Source of the DNA: an uncultured Flavihumibacter sp.
GTDB taxonomy: Bacteria; Bacteroidota; Bacteroidia; Chitinophagales; Chitinophagaceae
Reading direction: 5' to 3'
Length of the DNA stretch: 64,000 nt
NCBI GenBank assembly: GCA_902168225.1
Contig: CABHOW010000048.1
Location: 53,555-117,554 of the forward strand
In this document: in pieces, positions 17,661 to 26,919 of the stretch
How positions within the stretch are numbered: position 1 is the stretch's first letter
Layout: the number at the start of each line of letters is the position of its first letter
Made by a program: the position numbers and the translations under genes
Notes under the pieces: model-generated
The model's database searches: none
Seen by the model: only the letters and a program-made list of their open reading frames with translations
Told to the model about the DNA's origin: nothing

Positions 17661-18865
17661 TTATAAATCGTGATATTATTGTTGTTGGTCAGCAGCCATG
17701 GGATGTTGAAATTGGAAGTAATTGTAAAAATATTGCCCTAGAGTTTGCCAAGCATAACAGAGTATTATATGTAAACTCACCGTTAGATAGAATTACAAAA
17801 TGGCGAGGTAGTAAAGACGATAAAATTAAAAAAAGGATCAGGGTAATAAAGGGAGAGGAGAACGGGTTAGTGCCTATTAGTAATAATCTTTGGAACTTGT
17901 ACCCCAATCGCATGATAGAATCTATCAATTGGATAGGTTCTCAAACTATTTTTGAATGGCTTAATAAAATTAATAATCAACGTTTTGCTGATGCCATTCA
18001 AGAGGCAGTTGATGAGTTAGGGTTTTCGAATGTGATACTATTTAATGACAACGATATGTTTCGTTGTTTTTATTTACCTGATTTTTTGCGCCCGGCTACT
18101 AGTATTTATTATTCAAGAGATTATATGTTGGCGGTAGACTATTGGAAAAAGCATGGGGTAAAATTGGAGCCGGAACTCATTGCTAAGAATGATCTTTGTG
18201 TGGCTAATTCAACCTATTTGGCCGACTATTGTAGAAAGTATAATGCCCATTCATATTATGTTGGACAGGGATGCGAGTTAGATTTATTTTTGAACTATGA
18301 AAACAGTTCTGTTCCCGATGATATCAAAGATATTCATCAGCCTATTATAGGGTATGTGGGTGCTTTATTAGGACTTCGATTAGATATAAAATTATTAGAA
18401 GACATTGCTCTACAAAAGCCTAACTGGCAAATTGTATTGGTAGGCCCTGAAGATGATGCCTTTAAAGCAAGTAAACTTCATTTATATCAGAATGTTCATT
18501 TTTTAGGACCAAAATCGCCTGATGTTTTGCCCGCGTATATCAACGCTTTTGACGTGTGTTTAAATCCGCAGGTAATAAGCGATGTTACGATCGGTAATTA
18601 TCCACGTAAAATTGATGAATATTTGGCAATGGGTAAACCGGTTGTAGCAACAAGTACACCCTTTATGGAGGCGGTATTTAGTGCCCACACGTATTTAGGA
18701 AAAACAGTTGATGCCTATATTCAATTGATCGAGAAAGCTTTAGCTGAGAATGATACTGCCAAAGAAATAACCCGGAAAGCGTTTGCCGCTTCACACACAT
18801 GGGAAAATAGTGTGGGTGAAATCTATAAAGCTATTGGGCAAACTTACTCATCAGCAGGTACATAA
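17657..18865 (+). CDS. Glycosyltransferase, GT-B fold (family 1/4-like)
   Basis: A 402-residue transferase. The open frame extends upstream to 17390, but the ATG at 17657 is chosen because it overlaps the ligase stop as ATGA and gives the natural start MIINRDIIVVGQQPWDVEIG. The C-terminal half has the donor-site pattern of GT4-like enzymes: PIIGYVGALLGLRLDIKLLE, LVGPEDD, and the EYLAMGKPVVATSTPFMEAV motif with the sugar-nucleotide Glu. An ATHY-type N-terminal region follows the GT-B Rossmann pattern. It is cytoplasmic. It converges with the GT2 gene at 18844 with 22 bases of overlap. Sugar unknown. Confidence 0.87.
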   Translation: MIINRDIIVVGQQPWDVEIGSNCKNIALEFAKHNRVLYVNSPLDRITKWRGSKDDKIKKRIRVIKGEENGLVPISNNLWNLYPNRMIESINWIGSQTIFEWLNKINNQRFADAIQEAVDELGFSNVILFNDNDMFRCFYLPDFLRPATSIYYSRDYMLAVDYWKKHGVKLEPELIAKNDLCVANSTYLADYCRKYNAHSYYVGQGCELDLFLNYENSSVPDDIKDIHQPIIGYVGALLGLRLDIKLLEDIALQKPNWQIVLVGPEDDAFKASKLHLYQNVHFLGPKSPDVLPAYINAFDVCLNPQVISDVTIGNYPRKIDEYLAMGKPVVATSTPFMEAVFSAHTYLGKTVDAYIQLIEKALAENDTAKEITRKAFAASHTWENSVGEIYKAIGQTYSSAGT

Positions 18866-19638
18866 AAATTACTAAACCAATAATCTTTATAGAATTTAAT
18901 ATATTGGTGTACACCTCTTAAAAAAGCGATAAAAATATTATTGCTTGTGCGCCATACCACTCTTGTATTGATGGTGCTGGGCTCTTCAGATGAATTTTTT
19001 TGTTCAAATGCACCCCAATGATTATTATAATAAGCGGCCTTTCCTTTTTTTTGTAAATAATTAATCATCATACGATATTCTGTAGCATCCGATTTAATAC
19101 CCTCTTGATATTTTCCAAATTTCTGTAAAAAATTACTTCTTCTTAAATGAGGGTGGTCACTATAGAAATAAAACTTTTTTGTTCCTGAATACCAAGGATT
19201 GAAATCCATTTCCGAAAAACCTTCCCGTAATGGCTTCATATATGGGTATTCAAAGTAAGCATAGAAGCGAACCATATCAAAATCGGGCCGCTCTTCTAAA
19301 ATTTCATGTGCATTTGTTAAGATATCACCGATCGTATCATCGGGTACAAAATCTTCCTGTACATAGAGTGTGAGGGGTAAGCTTACTGCTTTTTGACCCT
19401 TATTTAAATTATTACCCAATCCTTTGTTAACAGGTGTAGTGATGAGTTTAAAACCATACACACCTGCCATTTCTTTTATTCTCTCCCCACTGGGAGAGGG
19501 GCTGCAGTCGTCGGAAACAATAATTTCTCCAAAACTTACGCCATATTGAATCCAAGCTTTTAGTTGCCGCTCCAAAGAATCGGGGCGATTATAAACAGTA
19601 ATCAATAAGCTGGTATCAGCAAAATGATAGGTACTCAT
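18844..19638 (-). CDS. Glycosyltransferase family 2
   Basis: A 264-residue GT2 protein: LLITVYNRPDSLERQL at the N-terminus, the nucleotide site IIVSDDCSPSP, and LTLYVQEDFVPDD as the metal-binding region. The C-terminal half (HPHLRRSNFL, YNNHWGAFEQKN) does not match a family subtype that I can name. There are no membrane segments. It is the only minus-strand gene in the central part of the glycan locus and overlaps the convergent GT-B gene. It is separated from the divergent flippase gene by about 100 bases, which should hold both promoters. Confidence 0.82.
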   Translation of the reverse strand: MSTYHFADTSLLITVYNRPDSLERQLKAWIQYGVSFGEIIVSDDCSPSPSGERIKEMAGVYGFKLITTPVNKGLGNNLNKGQKAVSLPLTLYVQEDFVPDDTIGDILTNAHEILEERPDFDMVRFYAYFEYPYMKPLREGFSEMDFNPWYSGTKKFYFYSDHPHLRRSNFLQKFGKYQEGIKSDATEYRMMINYLQKKGKAAYYNNHWGAFEQKNSSEEPSTINTRVVWRTSNNIFIAFLRGVHQYIKFYKDYWFSNFYVPADE

Positions 19639-19740
19639 AACTAAACATTTTCAGTTTATTTCGAAAATAAACTATTATTTGAAATATAGATTACAACTAA
19701 TCGTTTTATAATAACAGAAAATTGTTATTTTTCCTAAGCG

Positions 19741-21081
19741 ATGGTAAAAGCTATCTGGCAAAAAATTAATAATAAGCATTTCCTTTCCCTCGCCGGTAAT
19801 GGAATGATGGCGGTTATGGCCACGGTAACGGTGGGTCTATTATTCCGTTTTCTATCGAGCGAGCAAATGGGTTACTGGGTTTTATTTCAAACGTTTTCTG
19901 TTTTGGTAGACACTTTTAGAACAGGTTTTTTACAGGTTGCACTTATCAAATTCTATACAGGAACAGATCAGGAGAGAGCCAAAACGGTTTTAGGTTCTGT
20001 ATGGTACCTTGCCATTGTTATTACCCTGGTTTTTTGTTTGATCAATGCTGCTTTTATCCCTTTCATGCCTTATATAAAAGATGAGGGGTTTTTGATTGTT
20101 ATTCAGTGGGTTGGGCTCTCATTATTAGCTATTTTGCCCAGTGCTATAGCAACCTGGATCCTGCAAGCCGACCAGCGTTTTGATCTTATACTGGTATTTC
20201 GATTTTTAAGTCAGGGTAGTTTTATTACCGCCATTATCGTATTCATATTGTTGAAGCAACTTACTTTATACAATGTGTTGTTATCTTATGTAGTGATTAA
20301 TGCAATTATAAGTATTGGCATATTATTTATGGGATGGTCTAAAGTTTCGACCATTGTTCACCGAACAAAAGCAACGATAGTTGAGATTTATAATTTCGGG
20401 AAATTTAGTGTAGGTACTACCATAAGTGCTAATTTATTAAGAGCTTCCGATACGATTCTGATTGGTTGGTTCATGGGGCCAACGGCTGTTGCTATTTATA
20501 ATTTACCGAATAGGTTGATGGAGCTCATTGAAATACCTATTCGCAGCACACTGGCTACGGGTATGAGCTCGATGGCGAAAGCGGTGAATAGAAAAAATAA
20601 TAAGGAAGTGGCATACATTTTAGCGAAATATTCCGGAACCCTTATGTTAGCTTTTATACCGGTTTCATTTTGTGCCATTTTACTGGCCGACGTGGCCATA
20701 GGGCTATTAGGGGGTGGTAAATACATTCATACAGAGGCTGCCAATTTGTATCGATATTTCATGATCATTGCCATATTTTACCCTGTTGAAAGGTTTATTG
20801 CAGTAGGGTTAGATATCATTCATCAGCCCAAGATCAATTTTATTAAGGTTACGATAATGCTTATTGGTAATGTAATCTGCGATATGGTTGGTATCAAAGT
20901 GTTTAATAGTTTGTATGGGGTTGCTATTGCTACTACCATGCCACTTCTTATAGGTATCTTATTTGGATATTATCATTTGCGTAAGCATATTGCTTTTAGT
21001 TTTCGGGAAGTTATTTTATCGGGCAGAATACAACTTAGAAAAATCATTCGAACGTATATTATCCGGAAGAAGAAAATATGA
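19741..21081 (+). CDS. Oligosaccharide flippase (Wzx-like, MOP superfamily)
   Basis: A 446-residue polytopic protein with about 12-14 hydrophobic helices and the arrangement of the polysaccharide-transport branch of the MOP superfamily: N-terminal GNGMMAVMATVTVGLLFRFL, central GKFSVGTTISANLLRASDTI, and ATGMSSMAKA. It would flip undecaprenyl-linked repeat units across the inner membrane. Its ATG at 19741 follows an intergenic region of about 100 bases. The following GT14-type gene overlaps it by ATGA, so translation is coupled. Confidence 0.88.
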   Translation: MVKAIWQKINNKHFLSLAGNGMMAVMATVTVGLLFRFLSSEQMGYWVLFQTFSVLVDTFRTGFLQVALIKFYTGTDQERAKTVLGSVWYLAIVITLVFCLINAAFIPFMPYIKDEGFLIVIQWVGLSLLAILPSAIATWILQADQRFDLILVFRFLSQGSFITAIIVFILLKQLTLYNVLLSYVVINAIISIGILFMGWSKVSTIVHRTKATIVEIYNFGKFSVGTTISANLLRASDTILIGWFMGPTAVAIYNLPNRLMELIEIPIRSTLATGMSSMAKAVNRKNNKEVAYILAKYSGTLMLAFIPVSFCAILLADVAIGLLGGGKYIHTEAANLYRYFMIIAIFYPVERFIAVGLDIIHQPKINFIKVTIMLIGNVICDMVGIKVFNSLYGVAIATTMPLLIGILFGYYHLRKHIAFSFREVILSGRIQLRKIIRTYIIRKKKI

Positions 21082-21929
21082 AGCTAGCCCATTTTATATT
21101 GGCCCATAATAAACCGGAGCAATTACGCAGATTAGTAGAAAGATTAGCGCATCCTGATGTGTTTATTTTTATTCATGTAGATAAGAAGGCAGATATAATA
21201 CTTTTTAAAGTGGCATTACAGCATGACGGTAATGTGGTATTTGTAGATAATAGGATAGATATTATTTGGGGATCCTATCGAATGGTTCAGGCAACTATAG
21301 AGGGGTTCAAGCAAATAATTGCGCACCCGGTTTCTTTTGATCATATCAATATTTTAAGCGGGCAAGATTATCCCCTTACTCCTGCGCAGAATTTTTTAGT
21401 ATTTCTCCGGCAAAATCCTGGTAAAGCTTTTATGCAAACGCAGCATATTCTCACTGAGTGGGTAGAGGCTGTACCAAGGCTAACGAAATACCATTTTGTA
21501 AATTTGAGGATACCGGGAAAGTACCAGATAGAGAAATATGTAAATCGAATGATGCCGGTAAGAAAAATACCGGGCGGGCTTATTGAGGTAGGGCGTTCCC
21601 AGTGGTTTATTTTTACCCCGGAACATGCTGCTTTTTGTATTGATAGATTGGATAAACAACCATCGCTTCAACGATTCTTTAAATATACTTGGGGATCAGA
21701 TGAATTTGTTTTTCAAACCCTACTTTATAACTCCGAGTTTAAAAAAGATATGGTAAACGAAAACTATAGATATATCGACTGGTCTGAAGGTAAGCCCAAT
21801 CCGAAAACACTTACTATAACCGACTTTACTTTGATTGCTGAATCAAATGCTTTTTTTGCAAGAAAATTTGATCAGGATATGGATCCTATAATTTTGGATG
21901 AGATCGATAAAAGGCTATTAGGATTATAA
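21078..21929 (+). CDS. Beta-1,6-N-acetylglucosaminyltransferase-like (core-2/I-branching, GT14)
   Basis: A 283-residue protein with the GT14 signature order: LAHFILAHNKPEQLRRLV, IFIHVDKKAD, IIWGSYRMVQATI, ILSGQDYPL, and the catalytic-base region YTWGSDEFVFQTLL containing the conserved acidic pair. In animals these enzymes branch GlcNAc; bacterial relatives occur in glycan loci and may use GlcNAc or xylose. It has no membrane anchor. It is coupled to the flippase by ATGA and is followed by a convergent small membrane-protein gene two bases after its stop. Confidence 0.85.
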   Translation: MKLAHFILAHNKPEQLRRLVERLAHPDVFIFIHVDKKADIILFKVALQHDGNVVFVDNRIDIIWGSYRMVQATIEGFKQIIAHPVSFDHINILSGQDYPLTPAQNFLVFLRQNPGKAFMQTQHILTEWVEAVPRLTKYHFVNLRIPGKYQIEKYVNRMMPVRKIPGGLIEVGRSQWFIFTPEHAAFCIDRLDKQPSLQRFFKYTWGSDEFVFQTLLYNSEFKKDMVNENYRYIDWSEGKPNPKTLTITDFTLIAESNAFFARKFDQDMDPIILDEIDKRLLGL

Positions 21930-21931
21930 TA

Positions 21932-22390
21932 TTATCGATTCTCTCTCTTTACAAAACCTCTGATAAAGAAATAAACGCCCAGAATAATAATAAGTAAGGC
22001 AAAGAAATCCAATAAGGTAAAACCGTCATTTTCATTGAAATAGAATAGCGTTACAATTTCCATCTCAGGTGTAGCTGGGTTTACAATTAAGAAAAAACCG
22101 ACCGAAATAAATAAAATACCAACCGCTGCGTTTACAAAAAAGGAAGCGAGATTAAGTGCTTTGTCGGGAATATTTGCTAACGTAAATGTGTTTCTTTTTT
22201 CTAATATTTTATGTACATTAAGTTCTACAGGTTGATGTTCAAACTTAGCCCCTATTTTAGTAGATTTAGCTTGGATAGCTTTTTGAAATCTTTGCTCCAT
22301 ATCCAATATGGTGGCTCTGTTGATGTCTTCTTTCTCGAAGGATTCTAAAAATGCTTCGAATTGTTTGGTTGCATTAGTGATTTCTGACAT
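21932..22390 (-). CDS. Two-helix membrane protein of unknown function
   Basis: A 152-residue protein. Residues 1-75 are charged and helical (possible coiled coil), and two transmembrane helices follow at about 82-105 and 125-145, ending in a basic FVKRENR. I do not recognise the family. It interrupts the plus-strand glycosyltransferase genes on the opposite strand. The ATG at 22390 is the only start that keeps the helical N-terminus. It may be a membrane-associated regulator or scaffold, but nothing in the sequence shows this. Confidence 0.7.
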   Translation of the reverse strand: MSEITNATKQFEAFLESFEKEDINRATILDMEQRFQKAIQAKSTKIGAKFEHQPVELNVHKILEKRNTFTLANIPDKALNLASFFVNAAVGILFISVGFFLIVNPATPEMEIVTLFYFNENDGFTLLDFFALLIIILGVYFFIRGFVKRENR

Positions 22391-22462
22391 TATTATATAA
22401 AACGAAGAATAATTGATTTCGAATTCCTAGCGAATTTAGATAATTTACAGAACCAATGTATC

Positions 22463-23383
22463 ATGAATATGACTAAAAAGATATCTATTATTACTGTGAA
22501 TTTCAATCATAGCTATGTAACCGATGAAATGCTAGATTCGATAGCTAAAGTGGGTGGGTATCCTAATCTGGAAATTATAGTTGTAGATAATGGTAGTCTG
22601 GAGAACCCCGTACCGGCCTGGCAACTTAAATATCCTCACGTAAAATTTATCCGATCTGATAAAAACCTGGGTTTTGCGGGCGGTAATAATTTGGGCTTTA
22701 AGGCAGCAACAGGGGATTATTTATTTTTCGTAAATAATGATACGGTATTCACGGAAGGACTGATACAAACACTTGTAACGACATTAGCCGTAAACGCCTC
22801 AGTAGGAGTAGTATCTCCTAAATTATTATATTTTGATGACCCCGGTATGTTGCAATACGCGGGTTATACACCCATGAACTACTATACTGCAAGAAATAGT
22901 TGTATTGGTCAATTTGAGCGCGATAATGGGCAATATGATCATTTACTGGGTGAAACGGGTTTTGCGCACGGTGCTGCCATGATGGTGAAACGTGAGGCTA
23001 TCGAAAAAGCAGGGCTCATGGCAGAAAATTTCTTTTTGTATTATGAAGAATTAGATTGGTGTGATCGTATTAAAAGAAGTGGATATGCTATTTGGGTAAA
23101 TATGCGCGCTACCATTTATCATAAAGAGTCTATATCTGTAGGAAAAAAAAGTGCGTTGAAAGAATATTATATGAATCGAAATAGATTATTGTTTACCAGA
23201 AGAAATGCACCTGCTTTTGCGAGGATATTTTTTTGGATTTATTTTTTATTCGTTGTAACACCTAGAAATTTAGTAGACTACACGAAAACAAAAAACTATG
23301 ATTTTATTCCACAGCTATTTAGGGCTATTTGGTGGAATATATCGAATGGTGTAAATAGCGCGTATTTGGGATTTAAAAAGTAA
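22463..23383 (+). CDS. Glycosyltransferase family 2 (rhamnosyltransferase WbbL-like)
   Basis: A 306-residue GT2. The N-terminus KISIITVNFNHSYVTDEML, the site EIIVVDNGS, and the pair GFAGGNNLGFKAATGDYL and FVNNDTVF (metal-binding) are typical of rhamnosyl/dTDP-sugar transferases. FFLYYEELDWCDRIKRSGY carries the acceptor-side ED motif. A hydrophobic segment near the C-terminus (about 252-275) may anchor it. A second ATG two codons in is an equally good start. The next transferase starts four bases after the stop, so both are in one transcript. Confidence 0.87.
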   Translation: MNMTKKISIITVNFNHSYVTDEMLDSIAKVGGYPNLEIIVVDNGSLENPVPAWQLKYPHVKFIRSDKNLGFAGGNNLGFKAATGDYLFFVNNDTVFTEGLIQTLVTTLAVNASVGVVSPKLLYFDDPGMLQYAGYTPMNYYTARNSCIGQFERDNGQYDHLLGETGFAHGAAMMVKREAIEKAGLMAENFFLYYEELDWCDRIKRSGYAIWVNMRATIYHKESISVGKKSALKEYYMNRNRLLFTRRNAPAFARIFFWIYFLFVVTPRNLVDYTKTKNYDFIPQLFRAIWWNISNGVNSAYLGFKK

Positions 23384-23387
23384 CCGT

Positions 23388-24554
23388 ATGTATATATTAT
23401 TTTGGATCAGTTTGTTTTTTATCATCTATACTTATGTTGGATATGGTATATTACTATATGTCATCCTTAAATTGAAAACAATGCTAAAGGGTAAACGAGA
23501 TCCGATAGCAGTAGGGTATACACCCACACTTACTTTTATTGTAGCAGCATATAACGAAGCATATTGTATCAGGGAAAAGATTGAGAATACACTTACACTG
23601 GAATATCCTGATGATAAAATCGAATTCATTTTTGTAACTGATGGCTCTACAGATGATACGCCAACAATTATTAAGGAGTATCCGAGAATTAAATTATTGC
23701 ATAAGGATGGTAGATCAGGTAAAATAGCCGCTGTACATAGGGCTATGCAGGAGGTAAAAACAGATATCGTTGTTTTTACCGATGCGAATACAATGGTTAA
23801 TAAACAGGCATTACTGTTGATGAGTAGGCATTATAGTGATCCAACTGTTGGTGCAATAGCCGGCGAAAAAAGGGTTCACATAGAGGAAACAGCCGACGCT
23901 ACTGCCGGGGAGGGTTTTTATTGGAAATATGAGTCGAAACTAAAAAAGTGGGATTCCGAATTATATTCTGTTGTAGGTGCAGCAGGTGAATTATTTAGTA
24001 TCAGAACAGATTTATATGAGCCGGTTGAACCCGATACTATACTTGATGATTTTATGATATCTATGAACATTGCAAGAAAAGGCTATAGAATTATTTATGA
24101 GCCGGAAGCGTATGCTATGGAAAAAGCTTCAGCAGATACAGCTGAAGAACTAAAACGAAAAATTCGAATTTCTGCCGGTGGGGTTCAATCTACACTTCGA
24201 TTAAAATCACTTCTATTGCCTTTTAAGCAACCCGTTCTAACTTTTGAATACATTAGTCATCGTATTCTTCGTTGGGTACTTACTCCATATTTAATGATTC
24301 TAGTGTTTATACTTAATATTTTCTTTGTAGTAAATGTTGGCTGGTTTGGACTTTATGGGTTTATACTCGCTGCACAAATTTTATTTTATGGGTCTGCTTT
24401 ATTAGGTCGCATATTAGAAGCGAAACAGATGAAGATCAAAATTTTTTTTATCCCGTATTATTTTTGTTTGATGAATTACGCTGTAATTGCCGGTATGTTC
24501 CGGTATCTATTTGGGGAACAATCGGTGTTATGGGAGAAAGCAAAAAGAAAATAA
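23388..24554 (+). CDS. Membrane glycosyltransferase family 2
   Basis: A 388-residue GT2 with one N-terminal helix (about 3-25), a catalytic core (FIVAAYNEAYCIREKI, FVTDGSTDDTP, HKDGRSGKIAAV, VVFTDANTMVN), and an acceptor region DDFMISMNIARKGYRI. A RKIRISAGGVQ segment stands in the place of the QxxRW motif, and three or four C-terminal membrane helices follow. This is the layout of processive or lipid-linked sugar transferases (poly-GlcNAc or cellulose synthase-like). It is the last gene of the glycan locus; a gap of about 135 bases follows. Confidence 0.86.
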   Translation: MYILFWISLFFIIYTYVGYGILLYVILKLKTMLKGKRDPIAVGYTPTLTFIVAAYNEAYCIREKIENTLTLEYPDDKIEFIFVTDGSTDDTPTIIKEYPRIKLLHKDGRSGKIAAVHRAMQEVKTDIVVFTDANTMVNKQALLLMSRHYSDPTVGAIAGEKRVHIEETADATAGEGFYWKYESKLKKWDSELYSVVGAAGELFSIRTDLYEPVEPDTILDDFMISMNIARKGYRIIYEPEAYAMEKASADTAEELKRKIRISAGGVQSTLRLKSLLLPFKQPVLTFEYISHRILRWVLTPYLMILVFILNIFFVVNVGWFGLYGFILAAQILFYGSALLGRILEAKQMKIKIFFIPYYFCLMNYAVIAGMFRYLFGEQSVLWEKAKRK

Positions 24555-24634
24555 ATTCGAATTTATTATTGTACAATCGGCTTCATTTTAGGAAGATCGG
24601 ATAAATCTTTATCTTTTTTTCTAATTATTAATTA

Positions 24635-24642
24635 TACTTTTG
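24635..24642 (+). promoter_or_regulatory. Probable -7 element TACTTTTG
   Basis: The sequence matches the Bacteroidota -7 consensus TAnnTTTG exactly and lies about 50 bases before the ATG at 24691. The -33 box is not clear (TTTA at 24608-24611, spacing 23). The element overlaps a TTG that would otherwise extend the receiver ORF, which supports the downstream ATG. Confidence 0.45.
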
Positions 24643-24690
24643 CGTAGATATACTTGTAAAGAATACCTTTTTAGTATAGAAAAATCTAAT

Positions 24691-25119
24691 ATGATTAGAA
24701 AAATTCTATGTGTTGATGATGATAGTATATCACTCACAATTTCCAAACTCCTTTTAAGAAGAACCGGATTTAGTGATGTGATTGATACTGCTGTTGATGG
24801 TAACGATGCGCTCGAGTACCTGAAGATATTATTTGAAACTGCTGATAATTTTTCTGAAGAAGCTCCTCAATTAATATTGCTCGACATCAATATGCCTGTT
24901 TTAAACGGTTGGGAGTTTTTAGACGCCTATATGGAGCTTTATGCAGATAAACTACCTGATACAAAGGTTGTTATTTTATCTTCTACAATAGATCCTGAGG
25001 ACTTTTCACGTGCGAAAAAATACCCTGTGGTTACTCAATTTTTAAGTAAACCCTTAAGTACAGAGAATCTTACTGAGTTAAAAGAGAATGATTGGGTAGC
25101 TTCTTTTTTTGCTGCGTAA
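24691..25119 (+). CDS. Stand-alone receiver-domain response regulator
   Basis: A 142-residue receiver protein. The start at ATG 24691 (MIRKILCVDDDS) is preferred to the TTG at 24640 because that longer form adds 17 unrelated residues across a probable promoter. Conserved residues are the DDD acidic pocket, phosphoacceptor Asp65 in LILLDINMPVLNGWEF, Ser in VILSST and Lys in FLSKPLS. There is no output domain. A long alpha2-beta3 segment (FETADNFSEEAPQ) is typical of Bacteroidota Rcp1-like receivers. It lies between the glycan locus and the uronate genes, so its target pathway is open. Confidence 0.87.
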   Translation: MIRKILCVDDDSISLTISKLLLRRTGFSDVIDTAVDGNDALEYLKILFETADNFSEEAPQLILLDINMPVLNGWEFLDAYMELYADKLPDTKVVILSSTIDPEDFSRAKKYPVVTQFLSKPLSTENLTELKENDWVASFFAA

Positions 25120-25160
25120 GCAGTGTGTCTTAACTTACAGCTATTATAAATGTATGCTGT

Positions 25161-26792
25161 ATGAATTTTTTAGGACCGCTCGATTGGGTATTTATTATTA
25201 TTTATCTACTTATAATCGCAGGTATTTCTATTTGGAGTATTCGCAAAAGTAAAGCTTCTGCTTCCGACTATTTTTTAGCAAACCGTAATTTAGGATGGTT
25301 TGTAATCGGAGCTTCCATCTTAGCTTCTAATGTAGGCTCAGAGCATATTGTTGGACTAGCAGGTTCTGCAGCTAAATCGGGAACGGTACTAGGGCATTAT
25401 GAATTACATTCTTATATTGTTTTGATACTTGGATGGGTATTTGTGCCTTTCTATATGCGTAGTATGGTATATACGATGCCTGAGTTTTTAGAGCGAAGAT
25501 TTAACCCGCAAGCAAGGCGATTATTATCTATTATTCAATTATTGAGTTATGTAATTACGAAAGCGTCTGTAACTATTTTTGCGGGAGCATTGGTTTTTAA
25601 TCAATTTTTTGGGGTAGATTTTTGGACGGGTGCCATCATACTTGTTATTGTTACAGGTGTTTATACAATTTTCGGAGGCTTACATGCCGTGATGTATACG
25701 GAAGCTATTCAGGCGATTGTATTGCTATTAGGATCTTTTGTTCTGCTACTCATTGGACTAGATAAAGTGGGAGGATGGAATAATATGTTGGCTTCTATCC
25801 CCAGAGAGAAATTAAATATGTTCCCTCCATTAAGTGACCCTGAATATCCATGGCTCGGTATACTCATTGCATCACCTATTGCCGGACTTTGGTACTGGTG
25901 TACCGATCAGCATATTGTTCAAAGATGCTTAGCTGCGAAGAATGAGAAAGAGGCAAGAAGGGGAACCATTTTCGCCGCTTATTTGAAACTGATGCCTTTT
26001 TTTATTTTTTTGATTCCGGGATTGATTGCATATGCACTTAAAGCACAAGGTAAATTGATATTAGAAGATACGAATACAGCTTTCCCTACTATGGTAAAAG
26101 AGTTGATGCCAATGGGTTTGAGAGGGTTATTAGCGGGTGGTTTATTGGCTGCTTTAATGAGTTCATTAGCTTCTGTTTATAATGCCTGCTCCACCTTATA
26201 TACTATTGATATCTATAAAGAACGTCATCCGCACGCAAGTGAAAAGCAATTGGTAAAAGTAGGAAGAATAGCTACGGGAGTGGTAGTATTGTTAGGAATG
26301 GCGTGGATACCTTTAATGGGGCGTATATCGAATGGTTTATATGATTATTTGCAGAGTGTACAAAGTTATTTGGCGCCACCTATTGCAGCAGTTTTTTTAT
26401 TAGGCGTATTTTTTAAAAGACTCAATGCCAAAGGCGCTTATACTGCTATGGTTACCGGTTTTATTATTGGCTTAGCTAAGCTAACTTTTCAAATGTTGAA
26501 AAACCAGTTGCCAACAGATAGTATTTTTTATCAATTTGGTTCTATCAACTTTTTATATTTCGCCATTTATTTATTTCTCTTCAGTATTGCTGTGATGGTA
26601 TTGGTAAGTTTATTAACAGCCAAGCCTTCTGAAGAACAAATTCAGGGCCTTACATTTGCCACAACAGTAGCAGCGGATAAAGCATCTTCCAGAGCAAGCT
26701 GGAACAAATGGGATGTTATTCATACTATTGTAGTACTACTCGTTATTGTAAGTATTTTATCTTATTTCTCCCCTTTGGGAGTTGGTAGATAA
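25161..26792 (+). CDS. Sodium:solute symporter, SGLT-like
   Basis: A 543-residue membrane protein with about 14 helices. ASNVGSEHIVGLAGSAAKSG is the sugar-SGLT type motif, and WYWCTDQHIVQRCLAAKNEK is the typical loop of sodium/sugar cotransporters (SSS family). It probably imports a sugar or sugar acid with Na+. It lies 127 bases upstream of uxaB and may serve the uronate pathway beside ExuT, which is an inference from position. A 127-base gap with a possible control region follows; no repeat or hairpin strong enough for a terminator is seen there. Confidence 0.88.
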   Translation: MNFLGPLDWVFIIIYLLIIAGISIWSIRKSKASASDYFLANRNLGWFVIGASILASNVGSEHIVGLAGSAAKSGTVLGHYELHSYIVLILGWVFVPFYMRSMVYTMPEFLERRFNPQARRLLSIIQLLSYVITKASVTIFAGALVFNQFFGVDFWTGAIILVIVTGVYTIFGGLHAVMYTEAIQAIVLLLGSFVLLLIGLDKVGGWNNMLASIPREKLNMFPPLSDPEYPWLGILIASPIAGLWYWCTDQHIVQRCLAAKNEKEARRGTIFAAYLKLMPFFIFLIPGLIAYALKAQGKLILEDTNTAFPTMVKELMPMGLRGLLAGGLLAALMSSLASVYNACSTLYTIDIYKERHPHASEKQLVKVGRIATGVVVLLGMAWIPLMGRISNGLYDYLQSVQSYLAPPIAAVFLLGVFFKRLNAKGAYTAMVTGFIIGLAKLTFQMLKNQLPTDSIFYQFGSINFLYFAIYLFLFSIAVMVLVSLLTAKPSEEQIQGLTFATTVAADKASSRASWNKWDVIHTIVVLLVIVSILSYFSPLGVGR

Positions 26793-26919
26793 TGATCGAT
26801 CTCTACGTGATATTTTAGTATGCTAATAATATACTTACAAGTAAAGAAAATAGATCGGCACATTTTATGAATATGAGTGGGATATTTGATTATTAAAGGA
26901 ATTCGTTAATAAACTAAAT

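Noticed and set aside
21932..22390. Small membrane gene as an immunity or toxin protein
   Set aside because: No toxin partner, no known family and no adjacent tiny ORF; only two helices can be stated.
24640..24690. TTG start extending the second receiver protein
   Set aside because: The extra residues fit no receiver and the TTG is part of an exact -7 promoter box; ATG 24691 starts on the first beta strand.
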